Below are positions 8,028 through 16,174 of a DNA stretch of 64,000 nucleotides, piece after piece. A program made the translations under genes and the position numbers. Source of the DNA: Saccharopolyspora flava (GTDB lineage: Bacteria; Actinomycetota; Actinomycetes; Mycobacteriales; Pseudonocardiaceae). Positions within the stretch are counted from its first letter, which is position 1. Every line of letters starts with the position of its first letter. The notes beneath the pieces were generated by a model, which saw nothing but the letters and a program-made list of their open reading frames with translations, was not told the origin of the DNA and ran no database searches. Where the stretch lies: contig NZ_FOZX01000005.1 of the NCBI RefSeq assembly GCF_900116135.1, forward strand, positions 305,745 to 369,744, written 5' to 3'.

Positions 8028-8597
8028 GTGTTGAGCGACAGGATCGCGCGCGGCGTGGCCGCCGGGCACATCACCGAGACCTACTTCCGGTGGGCCAGCC
8101 CGCACGCCCGCCCCGGTGCGCGCGTGGCCACCAGCGTCGGTGACATCGAGATCACCGAGCTCACCGAGGTCGACCCCGAGCGGCTCACCGACACCGACGC
8201 CGCCCGCGCCGGGTTCCGCTCCGCCCAGGGCCTGCGCACCTCCCTGTCACGGCACCGCGGCCGCACCTGGCGCCTGACCCTCACCCACCTCGGCCACACC
8301 CCGGCCCCGCCCGACGAGGTCGAGCTCACCGAGGACCGGCGCGCGCGGATCCAGACCCGCCTGGCCCGGCTCGACGCCGGCACCCCGCGCGGGCCCTGGA
8401 CCCGCGCGCTGCTCGAGGCCCTCGCCCACCAGCCCGCCGGCCCGGCCGAGATCGCCACCGCCCAGGCCCGGCCCGTGGCGCGCGTCAAGACCGACCTGTG
8501 GCGGCTGCGCGAAGAAGGCCTGGTGACCCTCACCGACGGAGTGGCCCGGCTGACCGGGCTCGCCCGCGCCTACCTGCGGCGACCGGCCGATCAGTAG
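8028..8597 (+). CDS. ASCH-like domain protein with C-terminal winged-helix-like segment
   Basis: 189 residues from GTG 8028. The N-terminal half (ARGVAAGHITETYFRWASPHARPGARVATSVGDIEITELTEVDP) resembles an ASCH/PUA-like RNA-binding domain, where a G-x-T-x-x-R-W strand and an RV(A/R)TxVG strand are usual. The C-terminal half (LLEALAHQPAGPAEIATAQARPVARVKTDLWRLREEGLVTLTDGVARLTG) looks like a winged helix. A nucleic-acid-related role is inferred only. GTG 8028 is favoured because TATCGT ends 7 nt before it (leaderless pattern); GTG 8019 and TTG 8031 are alternatives. The 3' end overlaps trpS by 7 nt, convergent. Confidence 0.6.
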   Translation: MLSDRIARGVAAGHITETYFRWASPHARPGARVATSVGDIEITELTEVDPERLTDTDAARAGFRSAQGLRTSLSRHRGRTWRLTLTHLGHTPAPPDEVELTEDRRARIQTRLARLDAGTPRGPWTRALLEALAHQPAGPAEIATAQARPVARVKTDLWRLREEGLVTLTDGVARLTGLARAYLRRPADQ

Positions 8598-9643
8598 CGG
8601 GTGCCCATCGCCTCGCGCACCTGCCCCAAGGTCACCTCCGCCCGCTCGGTGGCACGCGCGTTGCCCTCCCGCACCACCGACCGCAGATACCCCGGATCGG
8701 CGGCCAGCTCCGCCCGCAACGCCCGCATCGGCGCCATGCGCGCGTTGACCGCCTCGGTCACCCGCGCCTTGAGCGCCGCCGCACCACCCCCACCGATCTC
8801 GGCGGCGACCTCCCCCGGTTCGCGGTCCTCGCACAGCGCGGCCAGCAGCACCAGGCTCGCCACCTCCGGGCGGGTGCCGGGCTCGTAGGTGATGTGGCGC
8901 TGCGCGTCGGTCTTGGCCGAGCGGATCAACCGCGCGGTGTCGGCGGCGGTGGCACCCAGGGTGATCGCGTTGCCGCGGGACTTGCTCATCTTCGTGCCGT
9001 CGGTGCCCAGCAGCAGCGGCGCCCGGCTCAGCAACGCCTCCGGTTCCGGGAACACCGGCCCGTAGCGGTCATTGAAGCGGCGCGCGATCGTGCGGGTCAC
9101 CTCCAGGTGCGGCAGCTGGTCGGCGCCCACCGGCACCAGGTTGGCCTTGCAGAACAGGATGTCGGCGGCCTGGTGCGCGGGATAGGTGAACATCAGCCCC
9201 GACACACCGGCCTGGCGGGAGTGGGCGATCTCGTCCTTGACGGTGGGGTTGCGCTGCAGCTCGGCGACGGTGACCAGGCTCAGGAACGGCAGCATCAGCT
9301 GGTTGAGGGCCGCCACCGCGCTGTGGGTGAAGATCATCGCCTCCTGCGGGTCGATGCCGGCGGCCAGGTAGTCGGCGACCAGACCCAGCACATGGGCATC
9401 GAGGTCGTCGGCCACGTCGCGGTCGGTGAGCACCTGGTAGTCGGCGATCACCAGGCCCAGCTCCACGCCGCGCCGCTGCAGCCGGACGCGGTTGTGCAGG
9501 GTGCCGAAGTAGTGGCCCAGGTGCAGCGGGCCGGTCGGGCGGTCGCCGGTGAGGATCCGGAACCGGGAGGCATCGGCGGTGATCTCGGCGTCGAGTTCGG
9601 CGCTGCGCCGCGCCGCGGGAGAGACCTCGAGGGTGCTGGTCAT
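8591..9643 (-). CDS. trpS: tryptophanyl-tRNA synthetase
   Basis: 350 residues. It charges tRNA-Trp with tryptophan using ATP. The class I signature HLGH is at about 41-44 (GPLHLGHYFG) and TKMSKSRGN is the KMSKS loop. LGLVIADYQVLTD, VTVAELQRNPTVKDEIAH and FTYPAHQAADILFCKANLVPVGADQ are the usual tryptophan- and dimer-site segments. The start ATG 9643 is preceded by AAGGA. The 5' leader (9644-9840) encodes a Trp-Trp peptide and overlapping hairpins, so expression should rise when charged tRNA-Trp falls. An inducible, indolmycin-resistant TrpRS with attenuation control is known in Streptomyces coelicolor; whether this copy is resistant cannot be read here. Confidence 0.93.
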   Translation of the reverse strand: MTSTLEVSPAARRSAELDAEITADASRFRILTGDRPTGPLHLGHYFGTLHNRVRLQRRGVELGLVIADYQVLTDRDVADDLDAHVLGLVADYLAAGIDPQEAMIFTHSAVAALNQLMLPFLSLVTVAELQRNPTVKDEIAHSRQAGVSGLMFTYPAHQAADILFCKANLVPVGADQLPHLEVTRTIARRFNDRYGPVFPEPEALLSRAPLLLGTDGTKMSKSRGNAITLGATAADTARLIRSAKTDAQRHITYEPGTRPEVASLVLLAALCEDREPGEVAAEIGGGGAAALKARVTEAVNARMAPMRALRAELAADPGYLRSVVREGNARATERAEVTLGQVREAMGTRY

Positions 9644-9717
9644 CGCAGGAGTTCCTTTCGTGGCTCGGGGCGCCGATCCACGACCCGCGCCCGCGACCGG
9701 GCGCACCACGAGAGGAA

Positions 9718-9738
9718 GGGCCGTTGATCGAACGGCCC
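9718..9738 (-). terminator. attenuator terminator hairpin upstream of trpS
   Basis: 8-bp perfect stem GGGCCGTT / AACGGCCC with a 5-nt loop, followed on the minus strand by TTCCTCTCG. It lies 75 nt upstream of the trpS start and is the proposed conditional terminator. Confidence 0.65.
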
Positions 9739-9777
9739 TGGGAATGAGGGGAAGTACCGCAGTGGGGTGGCCGCTCC

Positions 9778-9819
9778 TTAGCTGGAGCGCCACCAGGACA
9801 GACGACTGCTACGGATCAC
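9778..9819 (-). CDS. trpS leader peptide MIRSSRLSWWRSS
   Basis: A 13-codon ORF, GTG at 9819 to TAA at 9778, with two adjacent Trp codons near its end inside the first arm of the leader hairpin. GGGAGG lies 13 nt upstream of the GTG, rather far, with G-rich sequence closer. It is too short to be found as an ordinary ORF. Trp is rare, so two in a row in this position is hard to explain by chance. Confidence 0.75.
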   Translation of the reverse strand: MIRSSRLSWWRSS

Positions 9820-9854
9820 CCCCGCAGCATAACCTCCCGGCGCGCCCGGGGGCC

Positions 9855-10604
9855 TCAGGTGATGGTGAAGGTCATGGTGGTCTCGGTCAGCGCGAACCCC
9901 GACCGCCGGTAGAGCCGCTCGGCCGGGTTGCCCACCGTCACCGCCAGCCCCACCCGCTCGAACTCACCGGCCAGCCCCGCCAGGGCACGCCGCAGCAGCA
10001 GCCCACCCAGACCGGTGGTGTCGGGGCCGGGGCGGCGGAACAGGTCGCTGACCCAGGCGGTGCCGGCGCGGTCGTTGACGATCAGCCCGGCCACCACCGC
10101 GTTCCCGGCGTCGGTGATCACGGCGCTGTGCGGCAGCAGCGGGCCCAGCACCCGGCCCGACAGCAGCGGCTGCAGCAGTGAGGTGCGCACGGCCTCGTCG
10201 TCGGCGGTGACGTGATCGGGATGTCCCGGCGGGTAGGCGGCCCGCCACGCCGGCACCAGCGCCTCGGCGGCCCGATCGCACGGGCCGATCCGCAGCGGTT
10301 CCCGCGGCGCCAGGCCGGCCCACTGCGGTGGTGGCGGGTCGGCGCGCAGGTCGCGGTGCAGGGTGTGGGCGTGGCGGCGGGGCCGGGCGCCCGCGCGGAT
10401 CAGCCGCTGTGCCGCATCGAGGTCGCAGACCACGTTCCAGCCCGGCAGCCGTGCCCGCAGCAACGCCCACAGATCCCGGTCGGAGGTGGCCTCGGCGCTG
10501 AGCAGTCGTGCCATGCGCGGGACACCGGCCAGCGGCGCGCAGCGGGCGGTCGCCGTCTTGCCGCGCAGCGCCACGACCTCACCGGTCCCGCTCTCGTGCA
10601 GCAT
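9855..10604 (-). CDS. GNAT-family N-acetyltransferase
   Basis: 249 residues. The C-terminal half holds the acetyl-CoA fold: VVAGLIVNDRAGTAWVSDLFRRPGPDTTGLGGLLLRRALAGL is strand 4 plus the pyrophosphate-binding loop and helix, and LAVTVGNPAERLYRRSGFALTETTMTFTIT is the usual end strand (NPAERLYRRSGF). The N-terminal 100 residues are unassigned and may be a second, degenerate GNAT copy or a substrate domain. Acceptor unknown. It lies just upstream of trpS on the same strand, but the long trpS leader between them argues for a separate promoter. Confidence 0.75.
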   Translation of the reverse strand: MLHESGTGEVVALRGKTATARCAPLAGVPRMARLLSAEATSDRDLWALLRARLPGWNVVCDLDAAQRLIRAGARPRRHAHTLHRDLRADPPPPQWAGLAPREPLRIGPCDRAAEALVPAWRAAYPPGHPDHVTADDEAVRTSLLQPLLSGRVLGPLLPHSAVITDAGNAVVAGLIVNDRAGTAWVSDLFRRPGPDTTGLGGLLLRRALAGLAGEFERVGLAVTVGNPAERLYRRSGFALTETTMTFTIT

Positions 10605-10668
10605 TCATCGACCTCTACACCTCGGGAATGCCCGGCACAACCGGTTTTTCCGCCGCGGGAGGGTGCTG

Positions 10669-11190
10669 TCAGGGGCGGTCTTCGGCGCCGAAGCGGTCGG
10701 TGAGATCACCCAGCAGGTCCCGCAGCAGTGCGGTGAGCTGCTCGCGCTGGTCGGCGTCGAGGGATTCCAGCAGGGTTTCCTCGTGGCGCAGCAGGTCGTC
10801 GACGCGGTCCTCGATGAGCCGGTGACCGGCCTCGGTGAGCTCGACCTGCACGCTGCGGCCATCGGCGTCGTCGCGGCGGCGCCGCACCAGGCCCCGCTGC
10901 TCGGCGCGCGCCACGCGCTGCGAGATGGCCCCGGCGCTGACCAGCGATTGGCGTGCGATCTCCCCGGCGCCGAGCCGGTACGGGGGTCCGGCGCGGCGCA
11001 GCGTGGACAGCAGGTCGCGGGTGGCGGCGTCCAGGCCGATGCGCGCGTCGGTGCGGCGGCGTTCGTCCTCGAGGAGTTTCGCGATGCGCCAGATCCGGGT
11101 GATGATCCCGATCGAGGCCACCGGCATGCCCGGGCGTTCCCGCCGCCAGGCCGCCTGGATGCGGTCGACCCCGTCCTCACCGTGCGCCAT
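10669..11190 (-). CDS. MarR-family transcriptional regulator
   Basis: 173 residues from ATG 11190. The winged helix is visible: LGAGEIARQSLVSAGAISQRVARAEQRGLVRRRRDDADGRSVQVELTEAGHRLIEDRVDDLLRHEETLL, with the family's DDxDxR wing (RDDADGR). Dimerisation helices lie at both ends. TAGGCT ends 8 nt before the ATG. It is divergent from the SDR-like gene at 11263 (72 nt between starts), its likely target. The longer reading frame upstream on this strand is shadow sequence. Confidence 0.85.
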   Translation of the reverse strand: MAHGEDGVDRIQAAWRRERPGMPVASIGIITRIWRIAKLLEDERRRTDARIGLDAATRDLLSTLRRAGPPYRLGAGEIARQSLVSAGAISQRVARAEQRGLVRRRRDDADGRSVQVELTEAGHRLIEDRVDDLLRHEETLLESLDADQREQLTALLRDLLGDLTDRFGAEDRP

Positions 11191-11262
11191 GCCCGCAGAG
11201 CCTAGAGCCCTGCCGCCACCGGCCGACAGCGACCCGCGCCCCGGCGGTGGCGGCGGCGCGGG

Positions 11263-12033
11263 ATGATCATCGTCATGATCGATCCGCGACTGCGCGACCG
11301 CGTCGCCGTCATCACCGGATGCGACACCGCCCTGGGTGTGGGGGCCGCTCTCGCCCGCGCCCTGGCCCGCCAGCAGGTGCGGCTGCTGCTGTGCACCGAA
11401 CCCGGGGCCGAGGATCACCTCACCCCGGCGTTGCGGGCCGACGGTCACCTCGCCGAGGCGCTGGCGGTGGATCTGGCCGACCCGCACGCCCCCGGCCTGG
11501 TCTACGACACCGCCGAGACGCGGCTGGGACCGGTGGAGATCCTGGTGGTCAACACCGGTCACGCCCGGACCGGCACGCGCGCCTGGGGTGGTGAGGTGGT
11601 GACCGGCGCGGGTCTCGACGAGCACCACGCCCGCGGTACCCGGGCGCCGGCGCTGCTGATGGCCGAGCACCACCGGCGTCATCGCGCTCGCCGCGGCGAG
11701 TGGGGCCGCATCATCACCCTGATCCCCGACAGCGCGGGCGGCCCGCCCGGGGAGGTCCCGGCTGCGGCGGCCGGGGCGGCGCTGGAGTCGTTGTCGCGGT
11801 CGGCGGCCCGGGAGTGCGGGCCCGAGGGCATCACCGTCAACGTCATCGCCTGCGGCCCGGTGCGGACCGGGTGGCTCAGCCGCGACGACGCCGAGCGGCT
11901 GGCCTCCGCCAGCCCGCTGGGCCGGCTCGGTCACCCCGACGACATCGCCGACGTCGCGGTGTTCCTGGCCTCCCACCAAGCGCGCTGGCTGACCGGGCAG
12001 ACCCTGCGCGCCAGCGGAGGCCGCACACCGTGA
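11263..12033 (+). CDS. SDR-fold protein lacking the YxxxK catalytic pair
   Basis: 256 residues with the overall plan of a classical SDR. The cofactor loop VITGCDTALGVGAALARALA, LVVNTGHAR in place of NNAG, IITLIPDSAGG at strand 5, and the end TVNVIACGPVRTGW plus PEDIADVAVFLAS-like PDDIADVAVFLASHQARWLTGQTLRASGG are all present. The active-site helix normally read as YxxxK is here VPAAAAGAALESLSRSAARE: both the Tyr and the Lys are replaced. Unless the alignment is off by several residues, it cannot do the usual hydride chemistry. ATG 11275 is an alternative start. Divergent from the MarR gene. Confidence 0.7.
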   Translation: MIIVMIDPRLRDRVAVITGCDTALGVGAALARALARQQVRLLLCTEPGAEDHLTPALRADGHLAEALAVDLADPHAPGLVYDTAETRLGPVEILVVNTGHARTGTRAWGGEVVTGAGLDEHHARGTRAPALLMAEHHRRHRARRGEWGRIITLIPDSAGGPPGEVPAAAAGAALESLSRSAARECGPEGITVNVIACGPVRTGWLSRDDAERLASASPLGRLGHPDDIADVAVFLASHQARWLTGQTLRASGGRTP

Positions 12034-12146
12034 CCCGCCGCGTACCCCCGGGTTGTGGTGCGGGTTACCCGCGGCTGAATCGGTCCCGCCGCGCCGGGGC
12101 TGTGATCCGCGACCGGTGTCCCACTGCCCGGCCGCGCTGGGGATAG

Positions 12147-13184
<1,038 letters not shown>

Positions 13185-13200
13185 TCGACCTGATCGACGC

Positions 13201-13241
13201 GAAACCGGGGGCGTGATCATCACGATCACGCCCCCGGTTTC
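13201..13241. terminator. perfect 18-bp hairpin between mdh and the convergent coiled-coil gene
   Basis: Arms 13201-13218 and 13224-13241 are exact reverse complements (GAAACCGGGGGCGTGATC) with a 5-nt loop. It lies 16 nt after the mdh stop and 14 nt after the end of the convergent gene. It ends in GGTTTCGTT with no long T-run. Probably bidirectional. Confidence 0.8.
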
Positions 13242-13255
13242 GTTGTGCGGGGTGG

Positions 13256-14383
13256 TCAGTCGGTGTCGGTGTCGGGGCGCAAGCGTGCGGTGAGGGCGTC
13301 GATCTGGTTTTCGGCGCGTTCGGCGCGGGCCTGGGCCTGGTCGCGGTCGCGCTCGGCGGCCGCGAGCCGGTCGGCGGCGGCACGTCGTTCGGCCGCCAGG
13401 CGCTCGGCCGCCTCGTCGCGGACCCGCTGGAGCTCGGTGGCCTGCTGCTCGCGCAGCTGGGCGAGTTCGGTGCGCTGGCGCTCGATCTCGGCGCGGGAGT
13501 CCTGCTGCGCCTGGCGCAGTTCGGTGAGCTGATCGCGGGCGGTCTCGGCGGCGGCCTCGGCGCGGGCGGCGCGTTCGGCGGCTTCCGAGCGGCGCGAGTC
13601 GGCCTCGGCGACCTCGCGGCGCGCCTGCTGCTGAGCCGCCTGCACCTGCGCCGCGGCCTCGGCGCGGGCCTTTTCGAGATCGCTGTGGGCCGCGGCGATC
13701 TGCTCCTCGGCGTCGTCGCGGGCCCGGGCGACCAGGCCGTCGGCTTCCCGGCGGGCCGCGGCCGCGGCGACCTCGGCCTCGTTGCGGGCCGATTCCACCT
13801 CCTGCTCGGCCTGCCTGCGGGCCTGCTCGGCGTCCTGGCGGGCCTGTTCGGCTTCGGCGCGTGCGGTTTCGGCGTCGCGGGTGGCGTTCTCGGCGGTGGC
13901 CACGGCGTCTTCGGCCGCGGCCTCGGCGGCCTGGCGGGCCTGCTCGGCGTCGCGGCGCTGCTGCTGGGCGGTGGCCAGGGCCTGCTCGGCCTGGGCGATG
14001 CGGTGCGCGGCCTCGGCCTGGGCGGCCTGGATCTGGGCCTCGGCGGCCGACGGGTCGGCGAGGGTGGCCAGCTCGTCCAGACCGGCGCGCAGGTTGCGGC
14101 CCAGCTGCTCGGACAGCAGCCGGTACTGGCGCAGCAGTTCCTCGGCCCGCATCCGCGCCCCGTCGAACTCGCTGGAACCCTCCGCCACCGTGGCGGGGGT
14201 CTGCTCGGCGACGGCCTGCAGCCGCTGGCGCTGCTTCCACGCGCGCCAGCGGGTGTGCTCGGGCAGGTCGCAGTACTCCGGCGGGCGCCCCGGCCCGCTG
14301 GGGCGCTCCACCTCCCGGTCGCATCCGGGGAACCGGCAGATCCCCTCGGCGTTGTCCTCGGCCCGCTGCGGCTGCTCACTCAC
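13256..14383 (-). CDS. long coiled-coil protein with N-terminal Cys-rich segment
   Basis: 375 residues from GTG 14383. The N-terminus has a compact Cys/His cluster, CRFPGCDREVERPSGPGRPPEYC followed by LPEHTRWRAWKQR, which may bind zinc and DNA. Residues about 90-365 are an almost uninterrupted Ala/Glu/Gln/Arg heptad-type coiled coil. No signal peptide or membrane segment. A structural or chromosome-associated role is possible but is only inferred. The repetitive coding DNA produces long shadow frames on the other strand. Confidence 0.75.
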   Translation of the reverse strand: MSEQPQRAEDNAEGICRFPGCDREVERPSGPGRPPEYCDLPEHTRWRAWKQRQRLQAVAEQTPATVAEGSSEFDGARMRAEELLRQYRLLSEQLGRNLRAGLDELATLADPSAAEAQIQAAQAEAAHRIAQAEQALATAQQQRRDAEQARQAAEAAAEDAVATAENATRDAETARAEAEQARQDAEQARRQAEQEVESARNEAEVAAAAARREADGLVARARDDAEEQIAAAHSDLEKARAEAAAQVQAAQQQARREVAEADSRRSEAAERAARAEAAAETARDQLTELRQAQQDSRAEIERQRTELAQLREQQATELQRVRDEAAERLAAERRAAADRLAAAERDRDQAQARAERAENQIDALTARLRPDTDTD

Positions 14384-14448
14384 GATGGGTGACCGTACCA
14401 ACGGCCCCGCCGCGTGTGATCACCGCTGGTGAGGGGACAATCCCGGGT

Positions 14449-15237
14449 GTGGAGCTGCAAGCCGACTGCGCGCGGTGCTTCGGGTTGTGCTGCGTGGCGC
14501 TGCCGTTCTCGGCCTCGCGGGACTTCGCCGTCGACAAACCCGCCGGAACCCCGTGCCACCACCTGGCCGGCGACTTCTCCTGCGGCATCCACTCGCGGCT
14601 GCGCGAGGAGGGTTTCGCCGGGTGCACGGTCTTCGACTGCTTCGGCGCCGGCCAGCACCTCTCGCAGCACACCTTCGGCGGCGTGTCCTGGCGTGAGGCC
14701 CCGGAGTCCGCCGGGGCGATGTTCGCGGCGCTGCCGGTGATGCGCGGCCTGCACGAACTCCTGTGGTACCTGCGCGATGCCCTGGACCGGGAGGAGACCG
14801 CGCCGCTGCACGCGCGGCTGGAGCAACGCCGCCGCGAGGTCGAGGAACTCACCGACTCCCCCGCCGCAACGCTGCGCCGTGTCGACCTGGCCGTCGAACG
14901 CGCCCGCACCGGGGACCTGCTGGGCGAGGCCAGTCAGCTGGTGCGCGGCCCCCACTCGGGTCCCGAGCACCGCGGGGCCGACCTGATGGGCGCACGGCTG
15001 CGCCGGGCCGATCTGCGCGCGGCGAACCTGCGGGGCGCGCTGCTCATCGCCGCCGACGCCCGCCACGCCGACCTGCGGTGGGCGGACCTGCTGGGCACGG
15101 ATCTGCGCGACACCGACGTGCGCGGCGCCGACCTCACCGACGCCCTGTTCCTCACCCCACCACAGGTCGCGGCCGCCCGAGGCGACGAAACCACCCTGCT
15201 GCCAACCGGTATGGAACGCCCGGCGCACTGGACCTAG
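14449..15237 (+). CDS. Cys-cluster (YkgJ-like) plus pentapeptide-repeat protein
   Basis: 262 residues from GTG 14449 (GAGGGG 12 nt upstream). The N-terminal part has ten cysteines in CARCFGLCC, CHHL, SCGIH and GCTVFDCFGAG, resembling the metal-binding cluster of YkgJ/CxxCxxCC proteins. The C-terminal part (about 175-240) is a right-handed pentapeptide solenoid, with A(D/N)LRxx repeats such as GADLMGARLRRADLRAANLRGALL. Pentapeptide proteins can mimic DNA, for example against gyrase, but that is not shown here. The start is divergent from the coiled-coil gene. Confidence 0.8.
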   Translation: MELQADCARCFGLCCVALPFSASRDFAVDKPAGTPCHHLAGDFSCGIHSRLREEGFAGCTVFDCFGAGQHLSQHTFGGVSWREAPESAGAMFAALPVMRGLHELLWYLRDALDREETAPLHARLEQRRREVEELTDSPAATLRRVDLAVERARTGDLLGEASQLVRGPHSGPEHRGADLMGARLRRADLRAANLRGALLIAADARHADLRWADLLGTDLRDTDVRGADLTDALFLTPPQVAAARGDETTLLPTGMERPAHWT

Positions 15238-15430
15238 GAACACCACCCACGCTGCGAGTCATCGGTCCCGAACAGTGCGCGCCGCGCGTGCGGGTCCAGC
15301 GCACTCAACTGCGCGGGCAGGGCGCCGCGCCTCGCTGCGATGGGCCAGCACCGCGCGGGTTTTGACCTCCAGCCACTCGGCGACGTCGACCGAAACGGCC
15401 ACCTGCTCGTCCGGCACGGCCTTGCCCGCG
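15234..15430 (-). pseudogene. 3' relic of a PIG-L family deacetylase
   Basis: On the minus strand one frame reads VPDEQVAVSVDVAEWLEVK followed by TRAVLAHRSEARR, and the next frame continues GALPAQLSALDPHARRALFG to a TAG at 15234. Joined, these look like the C-terminal end of a PIG-L/MshB-type deacetylase (the ...VDVSxWLExKxxALxAHRSEV... region). The shift lies near 15320-15345. No N-terminal AHPDD catalytic part is found upstream, where the strand carries the membrane protein at 15523. So this is a truncated and frameshifted fragment. It overlaps the pentapeptide gene stop by 4 nt. Confidence 0.6.
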
Positions 15431-15522
15431 CCCCGGTGTGGTGGAGGATCCGCCATCCAGCCGCGCCGGGATTGCACCGAACCGGCCTGGTGCTGGGCCC
15501 GCCGGGTGCCAGACTGCACGAC

Positions 15523-16167
15523 ATGCCCCCGCCCGCCGGACGTCACCGCAGGCGCAGCGCCACCGCCGTGGCCGGTGCGGCCGTGGCGGCGGGACTCGCG
15601 GTCGGTGCCGCCACGGCGCTGGCGCAGGGCCGGTTGCCTTCGGAGTTGGCTCCGCTGGCGACCTCCAGCGGAGCCTGGTGCCTGGTCGCGTTCGTGCTGG
15701 CCCTGCCCGCCCCCTCGGTGCTCTCGGGCGGGGTTGCCGGGGCCGGGGCCCTGGCGGGCATGCTCACCGGCTACGGGCTCACCGATCTGCTGCGCGGCTA
15801 TCCGTCCTCGAGTGGGCTGCTGGTGCTGTGGGCCGGTGCCGCGCTGCTGGCCGGGCCGCTGCTGGGGGTAGGTGCGCACTGGCTGCCGCGCGCGCCGGGA
15901 ACCCGCGCGGCCCTGGGGGTCTCGATCCTGGCCGGGGTGCTGCTGGGCGAGGCCGGCTACGGTCTGACGGTGCTGGCCACCACCAGCGACCCGCGTTACT
16001 GGTGGGGCCAGGCCGGTCTCGGCGCGCTCGCCCTGCTGGCGGCCGCGGTGGTCCGGCTGCGCGGGGTCGGGGTGATCGTGCAGTCGGTGCTGTTCACCGC
16101 GGCGGTGGCCACCACGTTCCCGGTGATCGCGATGCACGCCGGCGCGCTGATGCTGCTCGCACCGTGA
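15523..16167 (+). CDS. multi-pass membrane protein, function unknown
   Basis: 214 residues from ATG 15523, with about seven hydrophobic segments (near 12-30, 44-62, 65-80, 92-115, 125-147, 160-180, 190-212) after a basic N-terminus (GRHRRRS). No catalytic motif. The arrangement recalls small actinobacterial membrane proteins of the DUF6518 kind, but I am not sure. The open frame further upstream (to 15340) is antisense to the PIG-L relic and was not included. Convergent with the permease, 7 nt apart. Confidence 0.6.
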   Translation: MPPPAGRHRRRSATAVAGAAVAAGLAVGAATALAQGRLPSELAPLATSSGAWCLVAFVLALPAPSVLSGGVAGAGALAGMLTGYGLTDLLRGYPSSSGLLVLWAGAALLAGPLLGVGAHWLPRAPGTRAALGVSILAGVLLGEAGYGLTVLATTSDPRYWWGQAGLGALALLAAAVVRLRGVGVIVQSVLFTAAVATTFPVIAMHAGALMLLAP

Positions 16168-16174
16168 CCGGCCC

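Larger units (their letters stand above)
9644..9840 (-). promoter_or_regulatory. Trp attenuator in the trpS leader
   Basis: Reading the minus strand, the leader peptide codons for Trp-Trp lie in segment 1 (GGTGGCGCTCC). This pairs with segment 2 (GGAGCGGCCACC) to give an 11-bp stem with one bulge. Segment 2 can instead pair through AGCGGCC with GGCCGTT of segment 3. Segment 3 also forms a terminator hairpin at 9718-9738 (GGGCCGTT / AACGGCCC, 5-nt loop) followed by TTCCTCT. Stalling at the Trp codons would free segment 2 and prevent the terminator. The pairing scheme is my inference from the bases. Confidence 0.75.
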
